The translations under genes and the position numbers were made by a program. The notes under the pieces are model-generated. The model saw nothing but the letters and a program-made list of their open reading frames with translations, was not told the DNA's origin and did not search any database. Of a stretch of 64,000 bases of DNA, positions 1-9,995 are shown piece after piece (position 1 is the stretch's first letter; the number at the start of each line of letters is the position of its first letter). The stretch lies in contig NZ_JAMXMC010000005.1 in NCBI RefSeq assembly GCF_024055665.1, forward strand, positions 62,001 to 126,000. The letters run 5' to 3'. Source of the stretch: Ideonella oryzae (GTDB taxonomy: Bacteria; Pseudomonadota; Gammaproteobacteria; Burkholderiales; Burkholderiaceae_C).

Positions 1-285
1 CGGCACCGGCAGCATGCGGCTTTCCAGCCCGTGGATGGCGATCACCAGCCAGACCGTGAGCGAGAGCACCGGCGCAAACCCGATGCGCAGGCCTGGCAGG
101 CCATCGCCCCCCGGCCAGGCGTCCGAGATCAGCACCAGCGCCTGCAGCCCCCAGGCCGCCACCAGGGCCTGCAGGGGCCAGCGGCGCTCGGGCGCGGCGG
201 GCAAGGTGGCCAGCAGGTAGGCGGCCACAGTCAACGCCGTGGCCAGCGTCGTCGAAGCGGCGGGGGGGTCGGCGGCTAAAATCAT
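1..285 (-). CDS. CcsA/YpjD-family cytochrome c assembly-like membrane protein (N-terminal part)
   Basis: Leftward frame with ATG at 285-283, open to the window edge (95 codons visible). It starts MILAADPPAAS and holds hydrophobic stretches at about residues 14-29, 38-52 and 70-82, ending near GLESRMLPVP, which resembles the N-terminus of inner-membrane proteins of the YpjD/CcsA haem-handling family. Those often sit divergently beside ffh in betaproteobacteria (family knowledge). The 63-bp gap to ffh must hold both promoters. Function beyond a membrane role cannot be read here because the conserved tryptophan-rich haem motif would lie outside the window. Confidence 0.7.
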   Translation of the reverse strand, partial: MILAADPPAASTTLATALTVAAYLLATLPAAPERRWPLQALVAAWGLQALVLISDAWPGGDGLPGLRIGFAPVLSLTVWLVIAIHGLESRMLPVP

Positions 286-348
286 CGCCACAGTTTACCG
301 GCGCCCCCATCCGCCTTCCGTGCCGGAACGCAAAGGAGCGCACACCCC

Positions 349-1740
349 ATGGCCACCACCCTCACCGACCGCCTGTCGCGCCTGGTCAAGACCATGCGCG
401 GCCAGGCCCGCATCACCGAATCGAACGTCCAGGACATGCTGCGCGAAGTGCGCATGGCCCTGCTGGAAGCCGACGTGGCCCTGCCCGTCGTGAAGGACTT
501 CATCGCCCGGGTCAAGGAAAAGGCCCTGGGCCAGGAGGTGGTGGGCTCGCTCAACCCCGGCCAGGTCCTGGTCTCGGTCGTCCACAAGGAACTCGCCGCC
601 ACCATGGGCGAGGGCGTGGCCGACATCAACCTCAATGCCCAGCCGCCCGCCATCATCCTGATGGCCGGTCTGCAGGGCGCGGGCAAGACGACCACCACCG
701 CCAAGCTGGCCAAGCTGCTGATCGAGAAGCGCAAGAAGAAGGTGCTGACCGTCTCGGCCGACGTCTACCGCCCGGCCGCCATTGAGCAGCTCAAGACCGT
801 GACCGGCCAGGCCGGCGCGGAGTGGTTCCCCTCTGCACCGGACCAGAAGCCGCGTGACATCGCGCTGGCGGCGCTGGACTACGCCAAGAAGCATTACTTC
901 GACGTGCTGCTGGTGGACACGGCCGGCCGGCTGGCGATCGACGAGGCCCTGATGGCCGAGATCCGCGAGCTGCACGCCACGTTGAACCCGGTCGAGACCC
1001 TGTTCGTGGTCGACGCGATGCAGGGCCAGGACGCCATCAACACGGCCAAGGCCTTCAAGGAGGCCCTGCCCCTGACCGGCGTGGTGCTGACCAAGCTGGA
1101 CGGCGATTCGCGCGGTGGTGCGGCGCTGTCGGTGCGGCAGATCACCGGCGCGCCGATCAAGTTCGCCGGCGTCTCCGAGAAGATCGACGGCCTGGAGGTC
1201 TTCGACGCCGATCGCCACGCCGGCCGCGTGCTGGGCATGGGCGACATCGTGGCCCTGGTGGAAGAGGTCCAGAAGGGTGTGGACCTGGAGGCCGCCCAGA
1301 AGCTGGCCGAGAAGGTCAAGTCCGGCGAGGGCTTCGACTTCAACGACTTCCTGTCGCAGATCAGCCAGATGAAGAAGATGGGGGGGCTGTCCAGCCTGAT
1401 GGACAAGCTGCCCGCGCAGATGGCCGCCAAGGCCGGCCAGGCCGACATGGACCGGGCCGAGAAGGACATGCGCCGCATGGAGGGCATCATCAGCGCGATG
1501 ACCGCCAAGGAGCGCACCAAGCCCTCGCTGCTGCTGGACCACAAGAGCAAGGCCAGCCGCAAGCGCCGCATTGCCCAGGGTGCGGGCGTGCAGGTTCAGG
1601 ATGTGAACCGGGTGATCAACCAGTTCGACCAGATGCAGGGCATGATGAAAAAGATGAAGGGCGGCGGCCTCATGAAGATGATGAAGCGCCTGGGTGGCAT
1701 GAAGGGCATGATGCCCCCGGGCATGCCGGGCGGCCGCTGA
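349..1740 (+). CDS. ffh: signal recognition particle protein Ffh (SRP54)
   Basis: SRP GTPase that binds 4.5S RNA and signal peptides of nascent membrane and secreted proteins, then docks on FtsY. At 463 aa it has the usual length. The N-terminal helical bundle (about 1-90) is followed by the G domain: P-loop GLQGAGKTTT at about 107-116, DTAGRL near 190, TKLDGDSRGG near 248. The C-terminal M domain (about 330-463) is methionine-rich (MKKMKGGGLMKMMKRLGG), forming the flexible signal-peptide groove. Start chosen at the ATG 11 bases after AAAGGAG. It faces ftsY tail to tail. Confidence 0.98.
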   Translation: MATTLTDRLSRLVKTMRGQARITESNVQDMLREVRMALLEADVALPVVKDFIARVKEKALGQEVVGSLNPGQVLVSVVHKELAATMGEGVADINLNAQPPAIILMAGLQGAGKTTTTAKLAKLLIEKRKKKVLTVSADVYRPAAIEQLKTVTGQAGAEWFPSAPDQKPRDIALAALDYAKKHYFDVLLVDTAGRLAIDEALMAEIRELHATLNPVETLFVVDAMQGQDAINTAKAFKEALPLTGVVLTKLDGDSRGGAALSVRQITGAPIKFAGVSEKIDGLEVFDADRHAGRVLGMGDIVALVEEVQKGVDLEAAQKLAEKVKSGEGFDFNDFLSQISQMKKMGGLSSLMDKLPAQMAAKAGQADMDRAEKDMRRMEGIISAMTAKERTKPSLLLDHKSKASRKRRIAQGAGVQVQDVNRVINQFDQMQGMMKKMKGGGLMKMMKRLGGMKGMMPPGMPGGR

Positions 1741-1756
1741 GCCCCCGCCCCATGAA

Positions 1757-1780
1757 AAAAGGCCCCGCATGGGGCCTTTT
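1757..1780. terminator. bidirectional terminator between ffh and ftsY
   Basis: Hairpin with arms AAAAGGCCCC and GGGGCCTTTT around a GCAT loop. The A-run on the left and T-run on the right allow Rho-independent termination on both strands. It lies 16 bases after the ffh stop and 24 before the ftsY stop. Confidence 0.85.
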
Positions 1781-1804
1781 GCATTTCTGGATCGCTGTGC
1801 GGGC

Positions 1805-2914
1805 TCAGTCCAGCAGGGCCTGCGCGAACTCGCGCGCACTGAAGGTCTGCAGGTCCTCCAGCTTCTCGCCCACGCCGATGAAATAGACCGGCACCGGGCC
1901 GGCCGCACGCTCGCGCGCCCACAGCGCGATGGCCGCCAGCACGCCGCCTTTGGCGGTGCCGTCCAGCTTGGTCACCACCAGACCGGTCAGGCCCAGGGCC
2001 TCGTCAAAGGCCTTGACCTGCGCCAGCGCGTTCTGGCCGGTGTTGCCGTCCACCACCAGCAGCACCTCGTGCGGGGCGCTGGCGTCGGCCTTGGCGATCA
2101 CGCGCCGGATCTTCTTGAGCTCCTCCATCAGGTGGAGCTGGGTGGGCAGGCGGCCGGCGGTGTCCGCAATGACCACGTCGCAGCCGCGGGCACGACCGGC
2201 GTTGACCGCGTCGAAGCTGACCGCGGCCGGATCGCCCCCCTCCTGTGAAACGATCTCAACCTGGTTGCGACCGGCCCAGACCGAGAGCTGCTCGCGCGCC
2301 GCGGCACGGAAGGTGTCGGCCGCGGCCAGCAGCACCTTGGCGTCGTGCTCGGCCAGGTAGCGGGTGAGCTTGCCGATGCTGGTGGTCTTGCCCGCGCCGT
2401 TGACGCCCACCACCATCATCACCGTGGTCGGGTGGCGGCCGATGGTCAGCGCCGCCTCCAGCGGGGCCAGCAGTTCGGCCACCGCGTCCACCAGCAGGGC
2501 CTTGACCTGCGCCGGCTCGGTGGCCTTGGCCTCCTTGACGCGGCGCTTGAGGTCGGCCAGCAGGTGCTCGGTGGCCTTGACGCCGGCATCGGCCATCAGC
2601 AGGGCCGACTCCAACTCCTCGTAGAGCGAGTCGTCGATCTGGGTGCCGGTGAAGACCTGGGCAATGCTGGAGCCGGTGCGAGCCAGCCCCGCCTTGAGCT
2701 TGGACAGCCAGCCCTGTCGAGGGGCCGGCGCCGCCTCTGCCGCCACGGGGGACGGGACGGCTGGCTCGGTCACCGCGGTCTGGGCGACAGCGGCCGGTGG
2801 CTCAGGCGTGGGTGGTGCCTCGGCGGGTGCGGGCGCAGGGACCGGGGTGGACTCGGCGGGCGCCTCCACGGTCGGCGCCGGCGGCGCGGCCTTTTTGCGG
2901 AAGAAACTGAACAT
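1805..2914 (-). CDS. ftsY: SRP receptor GTPase FtsY
   Basis: Membrane-associated receptor that receives ribosome-SRP complexes and hands them to SecYEG. The start is the ATG giving MFSFFRKKAAPP, the typical FtsY N-terminal basic amphipathic segment, followed by an acidic/Ala-Pro-rich A region to about residue 75. The NG domain then has GVNGAGKTTSIGKLTR (P-loop), DTAGRLPTQ and TKLDGTAKGG. 369 aa, a usual length. The open frame extends upstream to 4303 antisense to the kinase gene, but that part has no FtsY similarity. It is divergent from the kinase gene at 3084. Confidence 0.97.
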   Translation of the reverse strand: MFSFFRKKAAPPAPTVEAPAESTPVPAPAPAEAPPTPEPPAAVAQTAVTEPAVPSPVAAEAAPAPRQGWLSKLKAGLARTGSSIAQVFTGTQIDDSLYEELESALLMADAGVKATEHLLADLKRRVKEAKATEPAQVKALLVDAVAELLAPLEAALTIGRHPTTVMMVVGVNGAGKTTSIGKLTRYLAEHDAKVLLAAADTFRAAAREQLSVWAGRNQVEIVSQEGGDPAAVSFDAVNAGRARGCDVVIADTAGRLPTQLHLMEELKKIRRVIAKADASAPHEVLLVVDGNTGQNALAQVKAFDEALGLTGLVVTKLDGTAKGGVLAAIALWARERAAGPVPVYFIGVGEKLEDLQTFSAREFAQALLD

Positions 2915-3083
2915 GCCCGTATTGTCACTGAGGGCCCGCCCCATGCCCGGAAAGGGGCCGACAGGCGCTCCGGCGTGAACAACTTGAGGATGTCGGCCTG
3001 CGGATTTCCCTGGGGCCCCCTCTATTTCCCAGTAAAGAACTCCACAATGGCAGGACGGACGTCCACAAGAACCAGGGAGCGCC

Positions 3084-4994
3084 ATGTCCAAACCACTGCT
3101 GCTGCTGGTGGATGACGACTCGGAGACCGTGCAGGTCCTGGGCCGCATGCTGGCCGATGAGGGGCGTGTGCGCTTTGCGCTCAATGGCACGGACGCGCTG
3201 CGCCTGGCCCGAGAGCAGCACCCGGACCTCATCCTGCTGGATGCCGAGATGCCGGGCCTGGACGGCTTTGCCGTGTGCAGGGGCCTGAAAGGAGACCCCG
3301 ATCTCTCCCCCATCCCGATCATCTTCCTGACCAGCCACCACGACGCCCGCATCGAAGCGGCCGCACTGGACCTGGGTGCGGCCGATTTCGTCAACAAGCC
3401 GCCAGTCGCTTCCCAGGTGATCGCCCGCATCCGTGCCCAGCTCCGGGCCCGCCGCCTGGCGGCCTCGGCCGTGCAGCAGGCCGGGTCACGTCCCGCCCCT
3501 GCGGGCGCGCCACCGCCCCCCACCATCTTGATCGTGGACGACGACGTGATCGCCCAGGAAGTGATGCGACGCGCCCTCGATGGCATGGGGGCCCGCCTCC
3601 TGCTGGCCAGCGATGGTGCCCAGGCCCTGCAGCTGGCCCAGTCCGATCCACCCGATCTGATCCTGCTGGACATCCAGATGCCCGACCAGGATGGCCTGCA
3701 GCTGTGCGAGCGCCTGCAGGCCCTGCCCCGCCTGCGCTCGGTGCCGGTGGTGTTCGTCACCCGATACGCCGACCCGGAGACCGAAGCCCATGCACTCGAG
3801 GCCGGCGGAACCGACTTCATCACCAAGCCCTTCATCCCCTCGGTGCTCCAGGCCCGCTTGCGCAGCCTGTTGCGCAGCCGGCGCCAGGCCGATGCGGCCT
3901 TGCTGGCCGAGCGGGAACACTGGCGACGGCTGGGCGACGACCGCATGGCGGACATCCTCGCTGCGGCCCCCGAGGCGCTGCTGACCGCCGACGCGCAGGG
4001 GCGCGTGGTGTTGGCCAACCGGGCCGTCTGCCGCCTGCTGCAGGTGGACGAGGAGCAGCTGCTGGGGCAACCCCTGCTGCGGTGGGTGCCCCCCGAGGCG
4101 CTGGCCCAAGGACCGCACCGGTCTTTGCGTGCCCTGCTGCCCGCGCCCCGTGGCGAACCGGTACCCGTGGAGGTGGTCCATGTCCAGCTCGGCCAGGATG
4201 GAGACAAGCTCGCCACCGTCTGGCTGCGCGACCTGCGTGGCCAGGAGCTGGCGGAAAAGGCCCGACGCGACCAGCTGGCGGCTGAAACGGCCAGCCGCAC
4301 CAAGACCCTGATGCTGTCCTACTTCGCCCACGAGATCGGCAACCCGCTCAACGGCATCCTGGGTTTCGCGCAGCTGATGGCGCTGGACGACCCGCATCCC
4401 CTGGCGCCCGAGCAGGCCGAGCGGCTCCAGCAGATCACCACCGCCGGCAGAATGCTGCAGGCCCTGATGCGCGACGTGCTGGACGTCAACCGCTTCGAAA
4501 CCGGGCAGTTCCAGATCCAATCCGAGCCGGTGGAGTTGACCGGTCTTCTGCAGGACACCCTGCCCGCCCTGGGCACCCAGGCGGCCGAGCGCCAGGTTCG
4601 CATCGAACTGCAGGTCGAGGCCACGCCCTTGTGGATCCTGGGAGACGCCGACCGGCTCAAGCAATGCGTGCTCAACCTCGGCAGCAACGGCATCAAGTAC
4701 AACCGCCGCGCGGGTCTCCTGACCGTGCGGGCGACCCGCCAGGATGACCTGACGGTCCTGCACTTCACGGATGAGGGCTCGGGCATGAGTCCCGACCAGC
4801 AGGCCCATCTCTTCGAGCCCTTCAACCGCCTGGGCCGCTCCGGCCAGGGCCACGGCATCGGCCTGGCCCTGACGCGGCAACTGGTGCAGGCCATGGGCGG
4901 CCGGCTGGAAGTCCGCAGTGCGCCAGAGCAGGGCACGACGATGGCGCTGACCTTCCCGTCAAGCCGGCCGCCTGGATCGGCGCCACAGGCCTGA
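3084..4994 (+). CDS. double-receiver PAS histidine kinase (soluble)
   Basis: 636-aa cytoplasmic sensor kinase with an unusual order: receiver 1 (about 4-120, phospho-Asp D53 in LILLDAEMP), receiver 2 (about 147-262, D196 in LILLDIQMP), a PAS-like segment (about 288-395), HisKA with H-box YFAHEIGNPLNGILGFAQ (His416), and a HATPase (N-box NLGSNGIKYN near 535, G1 DEGSGM, G2 GHGIGLAL). No membrane segment is visible, so its input is probably phosphotransfer into the receivers or a PAS ligand. The ATG follows AGGGAGC. A second, larger hybrid kinase starts 37 bases downstream, so the two are likely cotranscribed. The signal is unknown. Confidence 0.9.
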   Translation: MSKPLLLLVDDDSETVQVLGRMLADEGRVRFALNGTDALRLAREQHPDLILLDAEMPGLDGFAVCRGLKGDPDLSPIPIIFLTSHHDARIEAAALDLGAADFVNKPPVASQVIARIRAQLRARRLAASAVQQAGSRPAPAGAPPPPTILIVDDDVIAQEVMRRALDGMGARLLLASDGAQALQLAQSDPPDLILLDIQMPDQDGLQLCERLQALPRLRSVPVVFVTRYADPETEAHALEAGGTDFITKPFIPSVLQARLRSLLRSRRQADAALLAEREHWRRLGDDRMADILAAAPEALLTADAQGRVVLANRAVCRLLQVDEEQLLGQPLLRWVPPEALAQGPHRSLRALLPAPRGEPVPVEVVHVQLGQDGDKLATVWLRDLRGQELAEKARRDQLAAETASRTKTLMLSYFAHEIGNPLNGILGFAQLMALDDPHPLAPEQAERLQQITTAGRMLQALMRDVLDVNRFETGQFQIQSEPVELTGLLQDTLPALGTQAAERQVRIELQVEATPLWILGDADRLKQCVLNLGSNGIKYNRRAGLLTVRATRQDDLTVLHFTDEGSGMSPDQQAHLFEPFNRLGRSGQGHGIGLALTRQLVQAMGGRLEVRSAPEQGTTMALTFPSSRPPGSAPQA

Positions 4995-5031
4995 GGCCCG
5001 GCGCCATGGCACCGCCCATGCAGGCCAGACC

Positions 5032-8000
5032 ATGAGGCCGCCCCCACCCATCTGGCGCTGGCCGCTCGCCCTGCTGCTGGCGGGTGCCCTGCTGTCCGCC
5101 CTGACGGCGTGGCAATGGCAGCGCCACAACATGGCCTTTGCACAAGCGGAATTCGCCATCCGCTCGCAGCTGCTCGCCGATGCCCTGACGGACCGGGTGC
5201 GCAGTTACGAGTACGGCCTGCGGGGCCTGCGTGGGGCCGTGCTGGCCACCGGGGAATGGCAGATCAGCCTGCCCCGCCTGCGCGCCTATGCCGCCTCTCG
5301 TGACATCGACAAGGAATTCTCCGGCGTGCGGGGTTACGGTTTCATCCGCCGACTGGCACCGGCGGATCTGCCGCGTTTGTTGGCACGCATGCGCCAGGAA
5401 CGCGGCCCTGGCGCTGGCATCCAGCAACTGGCCCCGCACGACGGCCCGCTGGCCGTGATCGAGTACATCGAGCCGGAGGCGCGCAACCGGGCCGCCGTGG
5501 GTCTGGACATTGCCTCCGAGGCCCGGCGCCGGGCCGCCGCCCTGGATGCCGCGCGCACCGGACAGGCCCGTCTCACCGCGCCCATCACCCTGCTGCAGGC
5601 CAGCGGTCAGGCGCACCAGAGCTTCCTGTTCCTGCTGCCGATCTACCGACCCGAGGCCTCGCTGGACAGCCCCGAGCAACGTGAGGCGGCCACCCTGGGC
5701 TGGGCCTTCGCGCCGCTCTCCCTGGACGAGCTGCTGAGCAGCACCCACTGGCGCGGCGAGAACTTCGCCGTCAGCCTGCGCGACCAGGGGGCCGAGGAGC
5801 ACACCCCGTTCTTCCAGACCGGCCAGGCGGGAACACACCCCGAGCTCCAGCAGACCCTGGTCCGGACGGTGTATGGCCGTCAATGGGACATCTCCCTGGC
5901 CGCCCCGCCGGGCTTTGTGCGGGGCCTGCACCTCACCCCGGTCTGGCTGGTGCTCGGCTCCGGCCTGACCGTGTCGCTGGCATTGGCGGCAGTGGCCTGG
6001 GGTGTGGTGGTGGGCCGCCAGCGGCAGGCGACCGCCCGTGTGCTGCAGGCGCAGCTGGTCACGCTGATCGAGCACTCCAGCGACGCCATCATCGGCGAGA
6101 CGCTGGACGGTCGGATCGTGAGCTGGAACCGTGCCGCCGAGCAGATCTTCGGCTATGCGGAAAGCGAGGTGGCGGGACGCCATGCGGCGTGGCTGCTGGA
6201 ACCGATCGAGGGGCTGGAGGAGCAGGACCGGCGCCGCGCCCGCGTGCTGAATGGGGAACGGCTGCCCGCCTTCGACACCCAGTGCCATCAGCGCGATGGC
6301 CAATGGGTCGATGTGTCGATCACCCTGTCGGCCGTGACCGACGCCCAGGGGCACATCGTCGGCCTGGCCAAGACGATCCGCGACATCCGCGAGCGCAAGC
6401 TGGTCGAGCGCAATCTGCGCGAATTCAATGCCCGGCTGGAGCAGGAGGTGCTGGAGCGGACCACCCAGCTGGAGGCGGCCCGGCGCGATCTCCAGACCAT
6501 CCTGGACGCCGTGCCCTCGATGATCGGCTACTGGGACCACCAGCTGATCAACCGCTTTGCCAACCAGGCCTATCAGCGCTGGTTCGGCGTGGACCCCGGT
6601 CGGCTGCCGGGCCAGCGCCTGGGCGATCTGCTGGGACCGGACCGCTTTGAACAGGACCGCCCGCAGATCGAGGCGGCCCTGCAAGGCCAGGCGCAGACCT
6701 TCGAGCGCAGCATGCCCGCACCGGGCGGCCAGGGCCTGGTCCACCTGCTGGCGCACTACCTGCCCGACATCCAGGACGGCGAGGTTCGCGGCTTCTACGT
6801 GCTGGTGCACGACGTCACCGAGCAGGCCGAGAGCCGCTTGCGCCTGAGCCAGGCCCTGCGCGAGAACGAGGCGCTGCTGTCCACCATCAAGTCCCACGCC
6901 CTCTATTCCGTCACGGACCGGGCCGGGCGCATCATCGACGTCAACGAGGGCTTTTGCCAGATCAGCGGCTACAGCCGGGAGGAACTGATCGGGCAGACCC
7001 ACCGCCTCGTCAATTCCGGCCACCATCCGCAGGCCTTCTGGCAGGCGATGTGGCGCACGGTCAGCAGCGGCCACCCCTGGCACGGCGAGGTCTGCAACCA
7101 CACCAAGCAGGGACAGCCTTACTGGGTGGACAGCATCATCGCCCCCTTTGTCGGCGCGCAGGGACGCATCGAGCGCTTCATCTCCATCCGCACCGACATC
7201 ACCGAACGCAAGAATGCCGAGCGGCGCCTCGCCGAGAGCCAGGCCCTGCTGGAGCGCACCGGGCGGCTGGCCGGGGTGGGTGGCTGGCAGTTGGACCTGG
7301 GCACCGGACAACTGGACTGGACCGTGCAGGTCCGGCAGATCCACGGCGTGGCCGAAGACCACCAGCCCAGCCTCGAGGAGGCCCTGGCCTTCTATCCTGG
7401 CGAAGCGGGCACGGCCATGCAACAGGCCATCCGGGAGGCCACGGAACACGGCCGCAGCTGGGATCTGGAACTCCCGCTGCGGCGCGCGGACGGTCAGACC
7501 ATCTGGGTGCGCAGCGTGGGCGAGCCCGACGCCGGTCCACAGGAGCCCGCCGGCCCGCCCGTCCGGCTGCTGGGCGCCATCCAGGACATCACGGCCCGGC
7601 GCGCCGCCGACCAGGCCCTGCTGCGCCTGGAAGCGGCCGAGGCCGCCAGTGCGGCCAAGACAGCCTTCCTGGCCAACATGAGCCATGAGATCCGCACCCC
7701 CATGAATGCCGTGATCGGCCTGTCCTACCTGCTGGAGCAGACCGAGCTCGACAGTGAACAGCGGTCCTGCCTGTCCAAGATCCAGATGGCCAGCCGGTCC
7801 TTGCTGGGCGTGATCAACGACGTGCTCGACGTCTCGAAGATCGAGGCCGGCGAGATGACCCTGGATGAGGCGCCCTTCCGCCTGGACGAACTGCTCCACG
7901 AACTGCGGGAATGGATGGCCCCGCAGGCCGAGGCCAAAGGCCTGGTGATGACCCTGGAGGCCGACGCCGAGGTGCCCCGCGAGCTGCAGGGCGATGTCCA

Positions 8001-9855
8001 GCGCATCCGGCAGATCTTCACCAACCTGCTGAGCAATGCCCTCAAGTTCACGGAATCCGGGCGGATCGAGCTGGTCATCCACGCGCTCGAGCACGGCCCC
8101 GAACGCGTCGTCCTGCGCTGCGAAGTGACCGACACCGGCATGGGCATCCCGCAGGCTGTGCAAGCGCGCCTGTTCGCCCCCTTCACGCAGGCCGATGCCT
8201 CCACCACCCGCCGCTTCGGCGGGACCGGACTCGGTCTGTCCATCGTGCGCCACCTGACCGGCCTGATGGGTGGCGAGGTGGGCGTGCGCAGCCAGAGCGG
8301 CGCAGGCAGCACGTTCTGGCTCACCCTGCCCCTGCGGCTGCCCCGCGACGGCACTGCGAAGCCACCCTCGGAGCGGCCGATGAACCAGGCCCTGGAGGTG
8401 CTGATCGCCGACGACCTGGGCACCGACCGCAACATCCTGGCGGCCATGGCCCGGTCCCTGGGATGGCGCGCGGAAACCGTGGATTCCGGCCAACAGCTGC
8501 GCGCACGGCTGCGGGAGCGGCTGCAACACCAGCGCCCTCCGGACGCCCTGGTGGCCGACCTGCACCTGGCCGACGCCACAGCCCTGGAGGTGCTGGAGGA
8601 ACTGGGGCAGGAGTTTGGCCGCCAGCAGTTGCCGCCTTCGGTTCTCCTGAGCGCCCAGGCACCCTTGCCCACCAGCGAACTGGTGGATGGCACGATGGGC
8701 AAGCCGGTGTCCCATTCGGAGCTCTTCAATGCCGTCAATGCGGCCGTGGCCCGGCGCAGCGACCGGCTCGACAAGGTCACCCAGTCCACCCGCCTTGATG
8801 CCGCGGGCGCCTGCTGGCTGCCGGGCATGCGACTGCTGCTGGTGGACGACAGCGACATCAACCTCGAGGTGGCCCGGCGCATCCTGCAGCGCGAAGGTGC
8901 CGACGTGACCACCTGCGGCAACGGACAGGAGGCACTGGACCTGCTGCGACAGTCCCCTCTGGGCTTCCACGCCGTGCTGATGGACGTGCAGATGCCGGTG
9001 ATGGACGGCAACGAGGCCACACGCCGCCTGCGCCAGGACATGGGTCTCAAGGATCTGCCGGTCATCGCACTCACCGCAGGCGCGCTGGTGGCCGAGCGCC
9101 AGCGCGCGCTGGACAGCGGCATGGATGACTTCATCAGCAAGCCGCTGGACCCCCATGCCCTGATCCGCCTGCTGAGGCGGCATGTGGAATCCCGCCAAGG
9201 GACCCCCTGGCCGGTGGAGCGGCGCCAGGCCGATGCTGCCGCAACGCCACCTCACTGGCCACGCCTGCCGGACATCGACACCCGCGAAGCCGCCGAGCGC
9301 ATCGGCCCCGATCCCGCCGTCTTCCTGCGCATGCTGGAACGCCTGCTGCAGGAATACCAGGATCTGCGCCAGGCGCCGACGGCCGAGCCCGCCCAGAACA
9401 CCACCCTGGCCGCACGATTGCACAAGCTGCGCGGCAGCGCAGGCATGCTGAGCGCCAAGGTGGTTCAGCAGCTGGCCGGAGATGCCGAAGCGCTGGCCCG
9501 CTCGGGTGGGCCGGAGGCCTCCTTGCGTCCAGCCCTGGAGGCCCTGGCCCAGGCGCTGGGGCGCTTGAACCAGCAGGCTGCCCCCCCCCTGGCCGCGCTG
9601 CGCAAGGCGGACGGGCAGGCCCCGGCGGCGCCAGCCTCCGCCCCCGCCCTGCCCCCCCCCATCCTTCAAGCCTGGCTGGATCTGCTGGAGGCCCAGGACC
9701 TGGGGGCGCTGGCGCGGTTCCGCGAGCTCGCCCCGGCCCTTCGCCAGCAATTGGCGCCCGACACCTTTGCCGCCCTGCAAGACGCGGTCGAACGGCTCTC
9801 CTTCGGGCAGGCGGCCGCCATTGCCATCCAGCTGAGGGCCGGTCTCGCCCCCTGA
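5032..9855 (+). CDS. CHASE/PAS hybrid sensor histidine kinase with two receivers and HPt
   Basis: 1607-aa membrane hybrid kinase. TM1 about 7-27; a periplasmic CHASE-type ligand domain about 40-270; TM2 about 301-328; then four PAS/PAC units (about 340-455, 480-600, 610-735, 740-860). HisKA has FLANMSHEIRTPMNAVIG (His885) and the HATPase has NLLSNALKFT near 996. Receiver 1 (from about 1122) is divergent but keeps Asp1176 in VADLHLAD. Receiver 2 (from about 1267) is canonical, with LLLVDDS and Asp1318 in LMDVQMPVMDG. The C-terminal HPt has the phosphoacceptor His1464 in LHKLRGSAGML. All parts of a His-Asp-His relay are therefore in one protein, and the final Asp acceptor must be elsewhere, possibly the receivers of the upstream kinase. 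Ligand unknown. Confidence 0.92.
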   Translation: MRPPPPIWRWPLALLLAGALLSALTAWQWQRHNMAFAQAEFAIRSQLLADALTDRVRSYEYGLRGLRGAVLATGEWQISLPRLRAYAASRDIDKEFSGVRGYGFIRRLAPADLPRLLARMRQERGPGAGIQQLAPHDGPLAVIEYIEPEARNRAAVGLDIASEARRRAAALDAARTGQARLTAPITLLQASGQAHQSFLFLLPIYRPEASLDSPEQREAATLGWAFAPLSLDELLSSTHWRGENFAVSLRDQGAEEHTPFFQTGQAGTHPELQQTLVRTVYGRQWDISLAAPPGFVRGLHLTPVWLVLGSGLTVSLALAAVAWGVVVGRQRQATARVLQAQLVTLIEHSSDAIIGETLDGRIVSWNRAAEQIFGYAESEVAGRHAAWLLEPIEGLEEQDRRRARVLNGERLPAFDTQCHQRDGQWVDVSITLSAVTDAQGHIVGLAKTIRDIRERKLVERNLREFNARLEQEVLERTTQLEAARRDLQTILDAVPSMIGYWDHQLINRFANQAYQRWFGVDPGRLPGQRLGDLLGPDRFEQDRPQIEAALQGQAQTFERSMPAPGGQGLVHLLAHYLPDIQDGEVRGFYVLVHDVTEQAESRLRLSQALRENEALLSTIKSHALYSVTDRAGRIIDVNEGFCQISGYSREELIGQTHRLVNSGHHPQAFWQAMWRTVSSGHPWHGEVCNHTKQGQPYWVDSIIAPFVGAQGRIERFISIRTDITERKNAERRLAESQALLERTGRLAGVGGWQLDLGTGQLDWTVQVRQIHGVAEDHQPSLEEALAFYPGEAGTAMQQAIREATEHGRSWDLELPLRRADGQTIWVRSVGEPDAGPQEPAGPPVRLLGAIQDITARRAADQALLRLEAAEAASAAKTAFLANMSHEIRTPMNAVIGLSYLLEQTELDSEQRSCLSKIQMASRSLLGVINDVLDVSKIEAGEMTLDEAPFRLDELLHELREWMAPQAEAKGLVMTLEADAEVPRELQGDVQRIRQIFTNLLSNALKFTESGRIELVIHALEHGPERVVLRCEVTDTGMGIPQAVQARLFAPFTQADASTTRRFGGTGLGLSIVRHLTGLMGGEVGVRSQSGAGSTFWLTLPLRLPRDGTAKPPSERPMNQALEVLIADDLGTDRNILAAMARSLGWRAETVDSGQQLRARLRERLQHQRPPDALVADLHLADATALEVLEELGQEFGRQQLPPSVLLSAQAPLPTSELVDGTMGKPVSHSELFNAVNAAVARRSDRLDKVTQSTRLDAAGACWLPGMRLLLVDDSDINLEVARRILQREGADVTTCGNGQEALDLLRQSPLGFHAVLMDVQMPVMDGNEATRRLRQDMGLKDLPVIALTAGALVAERQRALDSGMDDFISKPLDPHALIRLLRRHVESRQGTPWPVERRQADAAATPPHWPRLPDIDTREAAERIGPDPAVFLRMLERLLQEYQDLRQAPTAEPAQNTTLAARLHKLRGSAGMLSAKVVQQLAGDAEALARSGGPEASLRPALEALAQALGRLNQQAAPPLAALRKADGQAPAAPASAPALPPPILQAWLDLLEAQDLGALARFRELAPALRQQLAPDTFAALQDAVERLSFGQAAAIAIQLRAGLAP

Positions 9856-9868
9856 TCGACAAAAAGTG

Positions 9869-9898
9869 TTGACGCGAGAAAAAACTCGATGCTATAGT
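9869..9898 (+). promoter_or_regulatory. sigma-70 promoter of tRNA-Met
   Basis: TTGACG (9869-9874) and TATAGT (9893-9898) are separated by 18 bp. The -10 ends 11 bases before the tRNA 5' end, so transcription would start just before the mature tRNA. Confidence 0.75.
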
Positions 9899-9909
9899 AG
9901 AGGGCTCTT

Positions 9910-9986
<77 letters not shown>

Positions 9987-9995
9987 GAACATACT

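Noticed and set aside
2915..4303. N-terminal extension of ftsY by some 460 codons
   Set aside because: It lies antisense to the kinase gene and lacks similarity to FtsY; the MFSFFRKK start is typical.
4822..9780. Long open frame on the minus strand opposite the hybrid kinase (over 1600 codons)
   Set aside because: It is the shadow of a high-GC gene: Gln/Gly/His/Leu-rich, no domains, while the plus strand encodes a clear kinase.
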